64,000 nucleotides of DNA, from positions 38,666 to 102,665 of the forward strand of contig NZ_JAJFOW010000026.1 in NCBI RefSeq assembly GCF_020731285.1. Reading direction: 5' to 3'. The notes under the pieces are model-generated. The model was not told where the DNA came from and searched no databases. It worked only from the letters and a program-made list of their open reading frames with translations. Shown here piece by piece: positions 7,639 to 16,059 of the stretch (within the stretch, counting starts at the first letter, position 1; the number at the start of each line of letters is the position of its first letter). A program made the translations under genes and the position numbers. The DNA is from Cohnella baijiui. Its GTDB lineage: Bacteria > Bacillota > Bacilli > Paenibacillales > Paenibacillaceae.

Positions 7639-8922
7639 TCAATCCCCCGCATGCCGCTCGATATATTCCTTCAGTTGCAGCCGCTGATACAGCGCGAGCC
7701 CGGAGAGCATGCAGCCGTATTGGAACTGGTTGTTGCTGCGCTCGATTCGAATGATGCGGGCTGTCATCGGCGGCAGCCCCGTTTCCTGCTTGAAGTGGAG
7801 GACGACGAACATGTCCTTCTCCAAGGGGAGCGTCGAGGAGATCTGCAGCCCGTCCTCCGAAACGTCGCGCAGCGTACCTTCCACGCTCTGGCCCGCAAAC
7901 GCGCCGGCTTGCTCCCATTGGTAAATGGACATCATGATCGGGACGTCCAGGGAGATGCGCGTCTGCCGACGCCGTTCCGGGCCGACCGGATCCGCCCCGG
8001 CGACAGCAGGCTCCGCGGCAGCGGCCGTCTCGTTCCCGCCGCCGATGGCGCCGCCGATCCACTGCTCGTACACCTTCGCAAGCGCGGCCAGGTCCTCTTC
8101 GCCGTATCCCGCAGCAGCGCCCGTCTGGAACAGGCTCTTCGATGCCTCCAGCATCGGGGTAGGCACGCCTAGCCCGTCCGACAGGACGGAGGACAGCTTG
8201 AGGTCCTTCAGCATCAGCGCCAGCGAAAACTGCACGCCAAAGTCGCGTTCGATGATCTTGCGGCCCTTCAGATCCGCCTGCTTGCTCGCGGCTCCGCCGC
8301 CCTGAACGACGCGGAGGAAGGACGAGGCGTCGATGCCCGCCTTGGCTGCGAGCGCCATGCCTTCGACGAGGCCGGCGGCATTGATGCCGACGATCGTATT
8401 GTGCGCGAGCTTCGCGGAGGCGCCGCTGCCGCTCGGCCCCATATAGATGACCTCCCGGCCCATCGCCAGCAGGACGTCCTGCTGCGCTTCGACTGTCCCC
8501 CGGTCGCCGCCGACCATGAACAGCAGCGTGCCGTCGATCGCGGCCGGCTTGCTGCCCGTCACGGGAGCGTCCAGGAAGTCGCAGAAGGCGTCGGCGATAT
8601 CCCGTGCAAGCCTCTGCGCCAACGCGGGCGAGATCGTGCTGCTGTCGATGACGGCCATGCCGGGCTTAAGGCCGGCGATGATGCCGTTCCGCCCGTAGTA
8701 TACTTCCTCCACGGCGGCGTCGTTGCTGATCATCGTAACGACGACATCGCTGCGTTTGGCTGCCTCCAGCGGGCTCGATACTTCCTCGCCGCCGAGCCGG
8801 ACGAGCTCCTCCGCTTTGCCGGGCGTGCGATTGTAGATCGTAACCGGGTAGTGCTTGCGGAGCAGAGTGGCGGCCATCGGCAGCCCCATCGTCCCCAGAC
8901 CGATGAATCCGATTGATTTCAT
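7639..8922 (-). CDS. Beta-hydroxyacid dehydrogenase (HIBADH family) fused to a C-terminal PilZ domain
   Basis: Residues 1-290 are a full NAD(P)-dependent 3-hydroxyisobutyrate dehydrogenase-like enzyme: the Rossmann motif GFIGLGTMG (5-13), the substrate loop DAPVTGSKPAA (118-128) and catalytic lysine K171 in KLAHNT. An Ala/Gly-rich linker (about 291-315) leads into a ~110-residue PilZ domain with both c-di-GMP motifs, RRQTR (318-322) and DVSEDG (353-358). It is one uninterrupted 427-codon frame with a GGAAGGAG ribosome binding site. The gene is divergent from an ArsR-type regulator. I infer that a cytosolic oxidoreductase is allosterically controlled or localised by c-di-GMP. The substrate is unknown; family members reduce or oxidise 3-hydroxyisobutyrate, tartronate semialdehyde, succinic semialdehyde or glyoxylate. 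Confidence 0.9.
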   Translation of the reverse strand: MKSIGFIGLGTMGLPMAATLLRKHYPVTIYNRTPGKAEELVRLGGEEVSSPLEAAKRSDVVVTMISNDAAVEEVYYGRNGIIAGLKPGMAVIDSSTISPALAQRLARDIADAFCDFLDAPVTGSKPAAIDGTLLFMVGGDRGTVEAQQDVLLAMGREVIYMGPSGSGASAKLAHNTIVGINAAGLVEGMALAAKAGIDASSFLRVVQGGGAASKQADLKGRKIIERDFGVQFSLALMLKDLKLSSVLSDGLGVPTPMLEASKSLFQTGAAAGYGEEDLAALAKVYEQWIGGAIGGGNETAAAAEPAVAGADPVGPERRRQTRISLDVPIMMSIYQWEQAGAFAGQSVEGTLRDVSEDGLQISSTLPLEKDMFVVLHFKQETGLPPMTARIIRIERSNNQFQYGCMLSGLALYQRLQLKEYIERHAGD

Positions 8923-9097
8923 TGTCGTTCGCTCCTTCCGTACGCGCTAGCGTTCGCTCTCTTTCCTTTGTATCACAACCGGCGGCCAAAAGGGAACCTT
9001 TTCCCCGCTCCCAAAAGGCTTTTCCACCTTTACAGACGGGCCGGGCATGTGCTACCTTTTATTCTTTAGAAGGATGTATTGATAGGGGGTTCGGTCC

Positions 9098-9394
9098 ATG
9101 GCAAACGACCACGATTCCTTTCAGGATGCGGTAAAAGTATACAAAGCGCTCGGGGAACCGACGCGCCTGTCGATCGTTGAGCTCCTCGTCCGGCATCGGG
9201 ATCTGAGCTGCAGCGACATCGGGGATCGGTTGGACCAAGTCGCGGGATCCACGCTGTCCCACCATTTGAAGCAACTGACGGATTGCGGCCTCGTCGAGAT
9301 CACGAAGTCGGGAACGTTTCATTATCATCATGTCAACGAGGACATGCTGCGGCGTTATGCACCGCTCATGCTGGAAGGCGCGGAGAGGGAATAA
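9098..9394 (+). CDS. ArsR/SmtB-type winged-helix repressor
   Basis: This 98-residue regulator has one winged-helix domain over most of its length. KALGEPTRLSIVELLV is the usual first helix, STLSHHLKQLTDCGLV is the recognition helix, and the wing follows. I see no CxC metal site, so it may sense something other than arsenite or cadmium. A GGGGG-rich ribosome binding site precedes the ATG. It is divergent from the dehydrogenase-PilZ gene across 175 bp, so control of that gene as well as autoregulation is plausible but inferred. Confidence 0.88.
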   Translation: MANDHDSFQDAVKVYKALGEPTRLSIVELLVRHRDLSCSDIGDRLDQVAGSTLSHHLKQLTDCGLVEITKSGTFHYHHVNEDMLRRYAPLMLEGAERE

Positions 9395-9413
9395 GCCCTC
9401 TCGCGCCTTTTTT
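9375..9413 (+). terminator. Rho-independent terminator overlapping the arsR-type stop codon
   Basis: The stem GGCGCGgAGAGGG / CCCTCTcGCGCC has a short loop that includes the TAA, followed by TTTTTT. Confidence 0.9.
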
Positions 9414-9537
9414 GCTGCAAATCTCCGATTCGTGACGATATCCGTTTCAATCTCTGGAGAGGGGTTGACATCCTCCCGGTGAACAGGTTGAATCAAAGAG
9501 AGGAAAACGCGCCTATATTGGAAGCTGGAGGATCGTC

Positions 9538-11730
9538 ATGCCGATACAATTCGACCAAGCGCAGCGTCTGTTCCATCTGCAGACCCCGCGTTCGAGCTAT
9601 GTGATTCAACTGATCAAGGACGGCCATCCGGCCCACGTCTATTGGGGCCCCAAGCTGCGCTCCGCCGCCGGCCCGGGCATGCTGACGCTTCGCGAGCGGG
9701 CGAGCTTCTCGCCGAATCCGTACCCGGACGACCGCACGATTTCGTTCGATACGCTGTCGCAAGAGTACCCGGCATACGGGACGAGCGACTTCCGCCATCC
9801 GGCCTATCAGGTGAAGCTGGCAAACGGCTCGACGATCACCGAGCTGGTCTATGAGAGCCATCGCGTTTACGCGGGCAAGCCGGGACTTGAAGGACTTCCC
9901 GCGACCTATGCGGAAACCGACGAGGAAGCCGAGACGCTCGAGCTGACGCTCGTCGACCGCGTCGCAGGACTGCGCGCCGTCCTGAACTATACGGTTTTCC
10001 GCGACCATGACGCGATCGCGCGCTCCGTCCGGTTCGTCAACGAGAGCGCGGCGCCGGTCGAGCTGCTCCGCGCGTTAAGCGCCAGCGTCGACTTCAAGCA
10101 CGACCGTTACGATCTGGTGCATCTATACGGGGCCTGGGCCAACGAGCGCAGCATGGCACGCGAGACGCTGAGGCCCGGAGCGAAGGCGATCGAGAGCCGC
10201 AGAGGCTCGAGCTCTCACCAGCACAATCCGTTCGTCGCGCTGCTGTCTCCGGACGCGACGGAGCAAGCCGGCGAAGTATACGGCTTCAGCCTCGTGTACA
10301 GCGGCAGCTTCGCCGCCCAGGCCGAGGTCGACCAGTTCCGCACCGCCCGCGTCTCGATCGGGATCAATCCGTTCGACTTCGGCTGGCGGCTCGAGCCGGG
10401 CGCGTCGTTCCAGACGCCCGAAGCCGTGCTCGTCTACTCGGCCGAAGGTCTCGGCGGCATGTCCCGCACGTACCACCGGCTGTATCGCACCCGACTGTGC
10501 CGCGGCGAGTTCCGCGACCGGACCCGGCCCGTGCTGGTCAACAACTGGGAGGCCACCTACTTCGACTTCAACGCCGACAAGATCGCGAGCATCGCGGCCG
10601 AGGCGCAGAAGCTCGGCATCGAGCTGTTCGTGCTGGACGACGGCTGGTTCGGCCACCGCGACGACGATACGACGTCGCTTGGCGACTGGTCGGTCGACCG
10701 CAACAAGCTGCCGGACGGCCTCGACGATCTGGCGAAGCGCGTGAACGGCTACGGTCTGCAGTTCGGCCTTTGGTTCGAGCCGGAGATGGTGTCGCCGGAC
10801 AGCGATCTGTACCGCGCCCATCCGGACTGGTGTCTCCACGTGGAAGGCCGACGCCGGACGCGCGGACGCAACCAGCTCATCCTGGATCTGTCGCGCGACG
10901 ACGTCTGCGACTACCTGATCGAGACGATCGGCGGCGTGCTCGCTTCGGCTCCGATCGCTTACGTGAAGTGGGACATGAACCGCAACATGAGCGAGATCGG
11001 CTCGGCGCTGCTGCCGCCCGAGCGCCAGCGGGAGACGGCGCACCGGTACATGCTGGGGCTGTACCGCGTGCTGGAATCGATCACCTCGCGCTTCCCGCAC
11101 GTCCTGTTCGAGAGCTGCTCCGGCGGCGGCGGCCGCTTCGATCCCGGCATGCTCCATTACATGCCGCAGACGTGGACGAGCGACAACTCGGACGCCGTCT
11201 GCCGTCTGAAGATCCAGTACGGCACGAGCCTCGTCTATCCGATCAGCACGATGGGCGCCCATGTGTCCGCGGTGCCGAACCATCAGGTGGGCCGGATGAC
11301 GTCGCTCAAGACGCGCGCGGACGTCGCGATGTCCGGCAACTTCGGCTACGAGCTGGACCTGACGAAGTTCTCGGACGAGGAGAAGGAAGAGGTCAAGCGG
11401 CAAGTGGCGCAGTACAAGGAGCTGCGGCAGCTCGTGCAGTTCGGGGATCTGTACCGGCTGCGGAATCCGTTCGAGGGCAACGATACGGCGTGGATGGTCG
11501 TGTCCGAGGACCGGAGCGAAGCGTTCGTCGCGTTCTTCCGCGTGCTGGCGCAGCCGAACGAGCCGCTCGATTGGCTGCGGCTGAGCGGTCTCGATGCCGA
11601 GGCGGACTACGAGGTGGTCGAGACGGGCGAACGGTTCGGCGGCGACCAGTTGATGTACGCGGGGCTGCCGATTCCGCAGCTGCACGGAGACTTTCAGAGC
11701 GTCACCTGCCGCCTGCGCAAAATTCAATAG
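9538..11730 (+). CDS. Alpha-galactosidase, glycoside hydrolase family 36
   Basis: It hydrolyses alpha-1,6-linked galactose from melibiose, raffinose-type oligosaccharides or galactomannan fragments. The 730-residue length and three-part layout (N-terminal beta domain, catalytic barrel from about 320, C-terminal beta domain) match bacterial GH36 enzymes. The nucleophile is D479 in YVKWDMNRN and the acid/base is D549 in SDNSDAVCR; the upstream ELFVLDDGWFG block binds substrate. There is no signal peptide, so it acts in the cytoplasm and needs imported sugar. No sugar transporter is adjacent. The ribosome binding site is TGGAGG, and a terminator follows closely. Confidence 0.95.
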   Translation: MPIQFDQAQRLFHLQTPRSSYVIQLIKDGHPAHVYWGPKLRSAAGPGMLTLRERASFSPNPYPDDRTISFDTLSQEYPAYGTSDFRHPAYQVKLANGSTITELVYESHRVYAGKPGLEGLPATYAETDEEAETLELTLVDRVAGLRAVLNYTVFRDHDAIARSVRFVNESAAPVELLRALSASVDFKHDRYDLVHLYGAWANERSMARETLRPGAKAIESRRGSSSHQHNPFVALLSPDATEQAGEVYGFSLVYSGSFAAQAEVDQFRTARVSIGINPFDFGWRLEPGASFQTPEAVLVYSAEGLGGMSRTYHRLYRTRLCRGEFRDRTRPVLVNNWEATYFDFNADKIASIAAEAQKLGIELFVLDDGWFGHRDDDTTSLGDWSVDRNKLPDGLDDLAKRVNGYGLQFGLWFEPEMVSPDSDLYRAHPDWCLHVEGRRRTRGRNQLILDLSRDDVCDYLIETIGGVLASAPIAYVKWDMNRNMSEIGSALLPPERQRETAHRYMLGLYRVLESITSRFPHVLFESCSGGGGRFDPGMLHYMPQTWTSDNSDAVCRLKIQYGTSLVYPISTMGAHVSAVPNHQVGRMTSLKTRADVAMSGNFGYELDLTKFSDEEKEEVKRQVAQYKELRQLVQFGDLYRLRNPFEGNDTAWMVVSEDRSEAFVAFFRVLAQPNEPLDWLRLSGLDAEADYEVVETGERFGGDQLMYAGLPIPQLHGDFQSVTCRLRKIQ

Positions 11731-11739
11731 CAAAACAAA

Positions 11740-11780
11740 GGGCAGTTCCGACAACGATCGGAACTGCCCGATTTCATTTA
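11740..11780. terminator. Bidirectional terminator between the GH36 and CGNR genes
   Basis: The stem GGGCAGTTCCG / CGGAACTGCCC is near-perfect with a short loop. It sits between convergent genes and is followed by T-rich sequence on the plus strand. Confidence 0.85.
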
Positions 11781-11851
11781 TGGCGCGATGAGATTTCTGT
11801 TCACGTTTTCGAAAGCCGGGCGTCCGTCCCCGGTCGCCCGAGCGGTCCGGC

Positions 11852-12445
11852 CTATTCGGCGAGGCCGACATTCAGCTCTTCCGAGCCGTTTAAGCCGCGG
11901 GCAATCGCTTTCTTGCGGGCGCGGAAACGCCGCACCTTGATCAGGTTGCCGCAGAGCTTGTCGTCGCAGAAGCGCTTGGAGCGGTTGCGGGTATCGTCAT
12001 AGTACACCCACATGCAGTCCGAATTGTCGCAAATCCGGATACGCCGAGCTTCGCCTTCGGAGAGGGTCGCCGCGAACGAAGCCGCGATCTCCGCGCGGAT
12101 CTGCCTCCAGTCGCGTCCCGCGGGCAGCGACTCGACGCGGTAGGAGCCGTCGGCCGCCGTCAGAGAGCGGATCGACATCCCTTCGGCCAGAAAGCGGTTT
12201 AATTCGATCAGGTCCTCGGGACCGGGCACCGACTCGGAAGCGTAAGCGCTCACCATGCGCAGAATCAGATACCGGAGCTGCTTGAGCCGTCTAAGTTCGT
12301 CGGGCGTCGGGTAATCCATCGGGGGCAGGTCATGCCGTCTGAGCCATTCTTCGACCCATGCGGGATCTCCCAGCCAATCTTCGGATACGCCGCTGCCTCG
12401 CCAATCATGACATTCGCTGTTCGCAAAATCAATCCATAACCTCAT
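11852..12445 (-). CDS. CGNR zinc-finger protein (ABATE-type)
   Basis: This 197-residue protein has an ABATE-like N-terminal region and a C-terminal CGNR treble-clef zinc finger. The cysteines are C139 and C144 (ICDNSDC) and C160 and C165 (FCDDKLCGN), with a basic tail (RRFRARKK) suited to nucleic-acid binding. The family is annotated as stress-related putative transcription regulators, without a firmly known target. The gene is divergent from the DinB-fold gene. Three 24-25-bp direct repeats lie 46-112 bp upstream of its start and are good candidates for its own operator. Confidence 0.87.
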   Translation of the reverse strand: MRLWIDFANSECHDWRGSGVSEDWLGDPAWVEEWLRRHDLPPMDYPTPDELRRLKQLRYLILRMVSAYASESVPGPEDLIELNRFLAEGMSIRSLTAADGSYRVESLPAGRDWRQIRAEIAASFAATLSEGEARRIRICDNSDCMWVYYDDTRNRSKRFCDDKLCGNLIKVRRFRARKKAIARGLNGSEELNVGLAE

Positions 12446-12490
12446 TTCCGTCGCACCTCGCTTTCTCCTCCCTTAGAATACCACATTAAT

Positions 12491-12557
12491 GCGGTAAAGC
12501 GGTAGTCCTTATAAAGCGGTAAAGCGATAATTGTTTTTAGCGGTTAAGCGCTAATCC
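12491..12557. promoter_or_regulatory. Three direct repeats (iteron-like) upstream of the CGNR gene
   Basis: The core GCGGTAAAGCGGTAGTCC and two variants begin at 12491, 12516 and 12540, spaced 25 and 24 bp. Each is itself a doubled half-site (GCGGTAA-type then GCGNTAR-type). The block lies between divergent promoters. I infer regulator-binding sites for the CGNR protein; a leader role is less likely. Confidence 0.6.
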
Positions 12558-12603
12558 TTGGACATTCCCTCGAAAATCGTTCGAAGATGTGCTAAACTTC
12601 ATA

Positions 12604-12635
12604 TGTAATCAGTATAACTGGTTTATATGATTACG
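12604..12635. promoter_or_regulatory. 30-bp dyad upstream of the DinB-fold gene
   Basis: The inverted arms GTAATCA (12605-12611) and TGATTAC (12628-12634) flank an inner ATAAC-TGG-TTTAT dyad. It is 42 bp upstream of the ATG and could be a repressor operator or a 5'-UTR hairpin. Confidence 0.45.
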
Positions 12636-12676
12636 AAATGAAGGGCGGCGAGATCGCCCGACGGGAGGACATAGCC

Positions 12677-13168
12677 ATGAGCACATTGGAGCTTCTGAAG
12701 CAATATTGGGAATTCGCCTACGATAAGGAAGACTGGTTTCCGCCACTGCGGGACGCGGTGAGCGGGCTGACGTCCGAACAAGCGGACTGGCGTCCGGAGG
12801 GAGAGCATGCGAACACGATCCGCGAGACGGTGCATCACCTTGTCTTCTTCAAGGAACGGTTGCTGCAGATGCTCAGGACCGGGAATGCCGACTACCCGGA
12901 GGGGTTGACCAACGACGACACGTTCCGAACGGACGGCACGGACGAAGCTTCCTGGAACGTCCTCCTGAATCGGCTCGACTCCGTGCACCGGGCGCTCGCG
13001 GCCGAGCTCGACCGGATGGACGAGGAGGAGCTGGCGAAGCGGGTGCTGAAGGCGGAGATCGGGAAGCGGTACATGAGCCTGATCGCCCACGACGCGTATC
13101 ATACCGGAGCCGTCATTCAGACCCGCAAGCTGCAGGGCTCCTGGCCTTCCCGCCGCTCGTTCGACTAG
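12677..13168 (+). CDS. DinB-fold metal-dependent hydrolase-like protein
   Basis: This 163-residue four-helix-bundle protein is of the DinB/YfiT-like superfamily. The three metal-binding histidines of the fold are present: H53 (TVHHLVFFKERLL), H138 and H142 (LIAHDAYHTGAVIQ). Superfamily members include thiol transferases using bacillithiol or mycothiol and many uncharacterised stress proteins; the reaction is unknown here. I chose the ATG at 12677 because GGGAGGA lies 8-10 nt upstream, while the upstream in-frame ATG at 12638 has no such site. Confidence 0.85.
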   Translation: MSTLELLKQYWEFAYDKEDWFPPLRDAVSGLTSEQADWRPEGEHANTIRETVHHLVFFKERLLQMLRTGNADYPEGLTNDDTFRTDGTDEASWNVLLNRLDSVHRALAAELDRMDEEELAKRVLKAEIGKRYMSLIAHDAYHTGAVIQTRKLQGSWPSRRSFD

Positions 13169-13292
13169 TTCTCGCGCGCTTGCCGGACCGCCGTCTCCCC
13201 CTCAACTTGTGCCGCGGGACAAATTTCAGTATGCTAAGGCTACATGCTTCAACGAAGCGGCCAACATGGACTGAGAGGGGTTTGAAGGAAAA

Positions 13293-14642
13293 GTGAGCCA
13301 AAGCATTCGTCTCGATTATTCCAAAGCACTGCAGTTTGTCGGTCAGCACGAGATCGACAACCTGGCACCCGCCGTCAAGCTGGCCCATGAGCAGCTACAT
13401 AACGGTACCGGAGCAGGCTCGGACTTTCTCGGCTGGATCAACCTGCCGTTCGACTACGACAAGGCGGAGTTCGCCCGCATCCAGCAGGCGGCCAAGCAGA
13501 TCCAATCCGACTCCGAGGCGCTCGTCGTCATCGGCATCGGCGGCTCCTATCTCGGCGCCCGCGCGGCGATCGAGATGCTGTCCCATTCGTTCTACAACAC
13601 GTTGACGAAGGAACAGCGCAAGACGCCGCAAATTTTCTTTGCCGGCAACAACATCAGCTCCACTTATGTGACGCATCTGCTCCAGGCGCTGGAGGGCAAG
13701 GACTGGTCGATCAACGTCATCTCCAAGTCCGGCACGACGACCGAGCCGGCGATCGCCTTCCGCATTTTCCGCGAGGCGCTGGAGAAGAAATACGGCAAGG
13801 AAGCCGCCCGCAAGCGCATCTACGCGACGACCGACAAGGCGCGCGGCGCGCTGAAGACGCTCTCGGACGCCGAAGGTTACGAGACGTTCGTCATTCCGGA
13901 CGACGTCGGCGGACGCTACTCCGTGCTGACCGCGGTCGGCCTGCTGCCGATCGCGACGGCCGGCATCGACATCGAGGCGATCATGAAGGGCGCGCAGGAC
14001 GCGTCCACCGCATTGAACAATCCGAACCTCAGCGAGAATCCGGCTTACCAGTACGCCGCGATCCGCAACGCTCTGTACCGCAAGGGCAAGACGGTCGAGA
14101 TTCTCGTTAACTACGAGCCGGGCCTGCACTTCGTCTCCGAATGGTGGAAGCAGTTGTACGGCGAGAGCGAAGGCAAGGACTTCAAGGGCATCTACCCGGC
14201 GTCCGTCGACTTCTCCACCGACCTGCATTCCATGGGGCAGTTCGTGCAGGAGGGCAACCGGATCATCTTCGAGACGGTGCTCCAGGTTGGCCAAGTACAG
14301 GACCAAATCACGATCCAGAGCGACGCCGCGGATCTCGACGGCCTGAACTTCCTTACCGGCAAAACGCTGGACTTCGTCAACAAAAAGGCGTTTGAGGGCA
14401 CGATTCTCGCGCACACGGACGGTCAAGTGCCGAACCTCGTCGTGCAGCTGCCGGACCTGACTCCGCATACGTTCGGCCAGCTCGTTTATTTCTTCGAGAT
14501 CGCGTGCGGCGTGAGCGGGTATCTGCTCGGCGTCAATCCGTTCGATCAGCCCGGCGTCGAAGCCTACAAGGTGAACATGTTCGCCCTGCTCGGCAAGCCC
14601 GGCTTCGAAGACAAGAAAAAAGAACTGGAAGCGCGCCTCTAA
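13293..14642 (+). CDS. pgi: Glucose-6-phosphate isomerase
   Basis: It interconverts glucose-6-phosphate and fructose-6-phosphate in glycolysis. At 449 residues it is the compact Gram-positive form. Phosphate-binding motifs GIGGSYLGARAAIE and SKSGTTTEPAIAF are intact, and the C-terminal GVEAYKVNMFALLG block carries the ring-opening lysine. The start is GTG at 13293, with a GAAGGA site 6 nt upstream. It is monocistronic, with a strong terminator 20 nt after the stop. Confidence 0.96.
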   Translation: MSQSIRLDYSKALQFVGQHEIDNLAPAVKLAHEQLHNGTGAGSDFLGWINLPFDYDKAEFARIQQAAKQIQSDSEALVVIGIGGSYLGARAAIEMLSHSFYNTLTKEQRKTPQIFFAGNNISSTYVTHLLQALEGKDWSINVISKSGTTTEPAIAFRIFREALEKKYGKEAARKRIYATTDKARGALKTLSDAEGYETFVIPDDVGGRYSVLTAVGLLPIATAGIDIEAIMKGAQDASTALNNPNLSENPAYQYAAIRNALYRKGKTVEILVNYEPGLHFVSEWWKQLYGESEGKDFKGIYPASVDFSTDLHSMGQFVQEGNRIIFETVLQVGQVQDQITIQSDAADLDGLNFLTGKTLDFVNKKAFEGTILAHTDGQVPNLVVQLPDLTPHTFGQLVYFFEIACGVSGYLLGVNPFDQPGVEAYKVNMFALLGKPGFEDKKKELEARL

Positions 14643-14661
14643 TTCGCCAAGTTCGATTAGC

Positions 14662-14705
14662 AGCCGTCCCCAGGACCGAATCGGTCCGGGGGGCGGCTTT
14701 TTCTT
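14662..14705 (+). terminator. Rho-independent terminator after pgi
   Basis: The stem AGCCGtCCCCaGGACC / GGTCCgGGGGgCGGCT has a small loop, followed by TTTTTC. Confidence 0.92.
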
Positions 14706-14789
14706 TAGATTCGGGAGGCATGCGGACCAAGGGCGGAGGGGGATAGGCGGTGAAAAGCATCTTTCCTGAGGGGCAGCGGGGCGGTGGGA

Positions 14790-15260
14790 GGATGATGAAC
14801 GGAAAGAAGTTCCGTACATGCGAATAATGGGGGCGTCGGGATGGCAATGAGCGGTAAAAAGTTCCGTACATGCGAGGGACGGAGAGCCGAGAGGATGATG
14901 AGCGGTAAGAAGTTCCGTACATATGGATGATGGGGCGCCAGGAGAATGATGTGTGGGAAGAAGTACCATACATGCGGAGGATGGGGCGCCAGGAGGACCT
15001 GCGGATAAAGGGGCGGCAGGAGAAATAGATGTGGAAATAAGTTCCGTACACACGGATAATGGGGCTCGCTAGGCGGATGATGAGCGGAAAGATGTTCCGT
15101 ACATGCGAATGAAGGGGGCGCCAGGGAGGCGATGAGTGGTGAAAAGTTCCGCGAGGGACGAAGAGACGAGGCGAGTGAGGAACGGGAAGATGTGCCGCAC
15201 ATGCAGATGATGTGACTCCATGCGAACGATGAGCGGTAAACGTACTGCACCTGAGTACAT
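14790..15260. repeat. Tandem array, GTTCCGTACATG family, ~51-bp period
   Basis: The marker GTTCCGTACATG (or a variant) occurs at 14809, 14861, 14912, 14962, 15041, 15094, 15146, 15192 and 15243. The usual spacing is 50-53 bp, with one irregular 79-bp and one 46-bp step. The best copies contain a short palindrome, ACGGAA-N5-TTCCGT, and a GC-rich spacer of ATGATGGGGCGCCAGG type. A period near 51 (3 x 17) keeps long frames open on both strands, but these frames only reflect the repeat. Confidence 0.85.
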
Positions 15261-16017
15261 TCCGACGTTGCGAGGGCAAGGAGGGCCGCCAAGACGGCTT
15301 TCCGGCGCGGGCGCCCAGACACGGTTCAGCCCCGTCGTTAGGAGGTACGGCCCAAATGCCCCGAATCGGTACCCGGACAAGCGACCCGCCGTATGTAAAC
15401 ACCGGGTCCCGGTCCGCGAAATTTTACAAAGTTCGGGAACGGGATGCGATCCGAGATGACAATGGTTGTACATTTGTTTCATCCGCCCAAGCCCATTCGC
15501 TCGGAACCCGGTATTTGGGAGCGGAGCGAACGCCAATGGACCTTCGCACGACCGCGAATCCCGATTTGCCAAGAGGAAAATTGGGTATTCCGGGACAGTC
15601 GGCGCGGGTGCTGATTCGACAAATGGCCGGAGTGATCCGCCGTCGTTCGCCGACGTTGCGTGTCGAAAGGACTAAGCGCAGCCGTCGGACGTGCGGCAAG
15701 GCCCAAGCGGCAGAATTGCCACAGATCGACGCAAGTCGGATGGCAGAAGACGAAAACCCAGCAATGGAGCGGGTTGGGGGCATTCTCGGCGTTCATGCTA
15801 AAGTCTCGATAATTTATGCTTTAAAAATAACCATATAAAGTAAATTAAATTAAACAATATCCATTTACAGGAATTCGTTGGGTGGAAAAACCTCCCTCTG
15901 TGTCTGTTGTTTCGCCAAAAACAATGGGGATTTCTTCCTTTGTCTATTTTCTGAAAATAATCGCGTCGGTCTAAATCAATTTAAGTCTTTCCTCTCTCCA
16001 TCGGCCGGAAAGGGCTG
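15261..16017. other. Gene-free stretch upstream of the exopolysaccharide operon
   Basis: I find no supported gene in these ~750 bases. The first half is GC-rich and contains degenerate, repeat-like words (GAATCCCGATTTGCC-like pieces). From about 15800 the composition becomes clearly AT-rich, as expected for a regulatory region. Any activator or repressor sites for the operon should lie here. Confidence 0.5.
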
Positions 16018-16026
16018 TGACATAAT
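16018..16026 (+). promoter_or_regulatory. Candidate extended -10 promoter of the exopolysaccharide operon
   Basis: TGACATAAT (16018-16026) fits an extended -10 (TGN + CATAAT) 33 bp upstream of the first start codon. No good -35 hexamer is spaced correctly, so use of an activator is possible. Confidence 0.4.
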
Positions 16027-16059
16027 GTTGACAAGATCGCTTGGAAAGGGGAGTGAAGC

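Noticed and set aside
14533..15402. Minus-strand frames with MYGTS..RSSS-like protein repeats
   Set aside because: They are translations of the 51-bp tandem DNA array, open in several frames because the period is near a multiple of three, and they overlap pgi.
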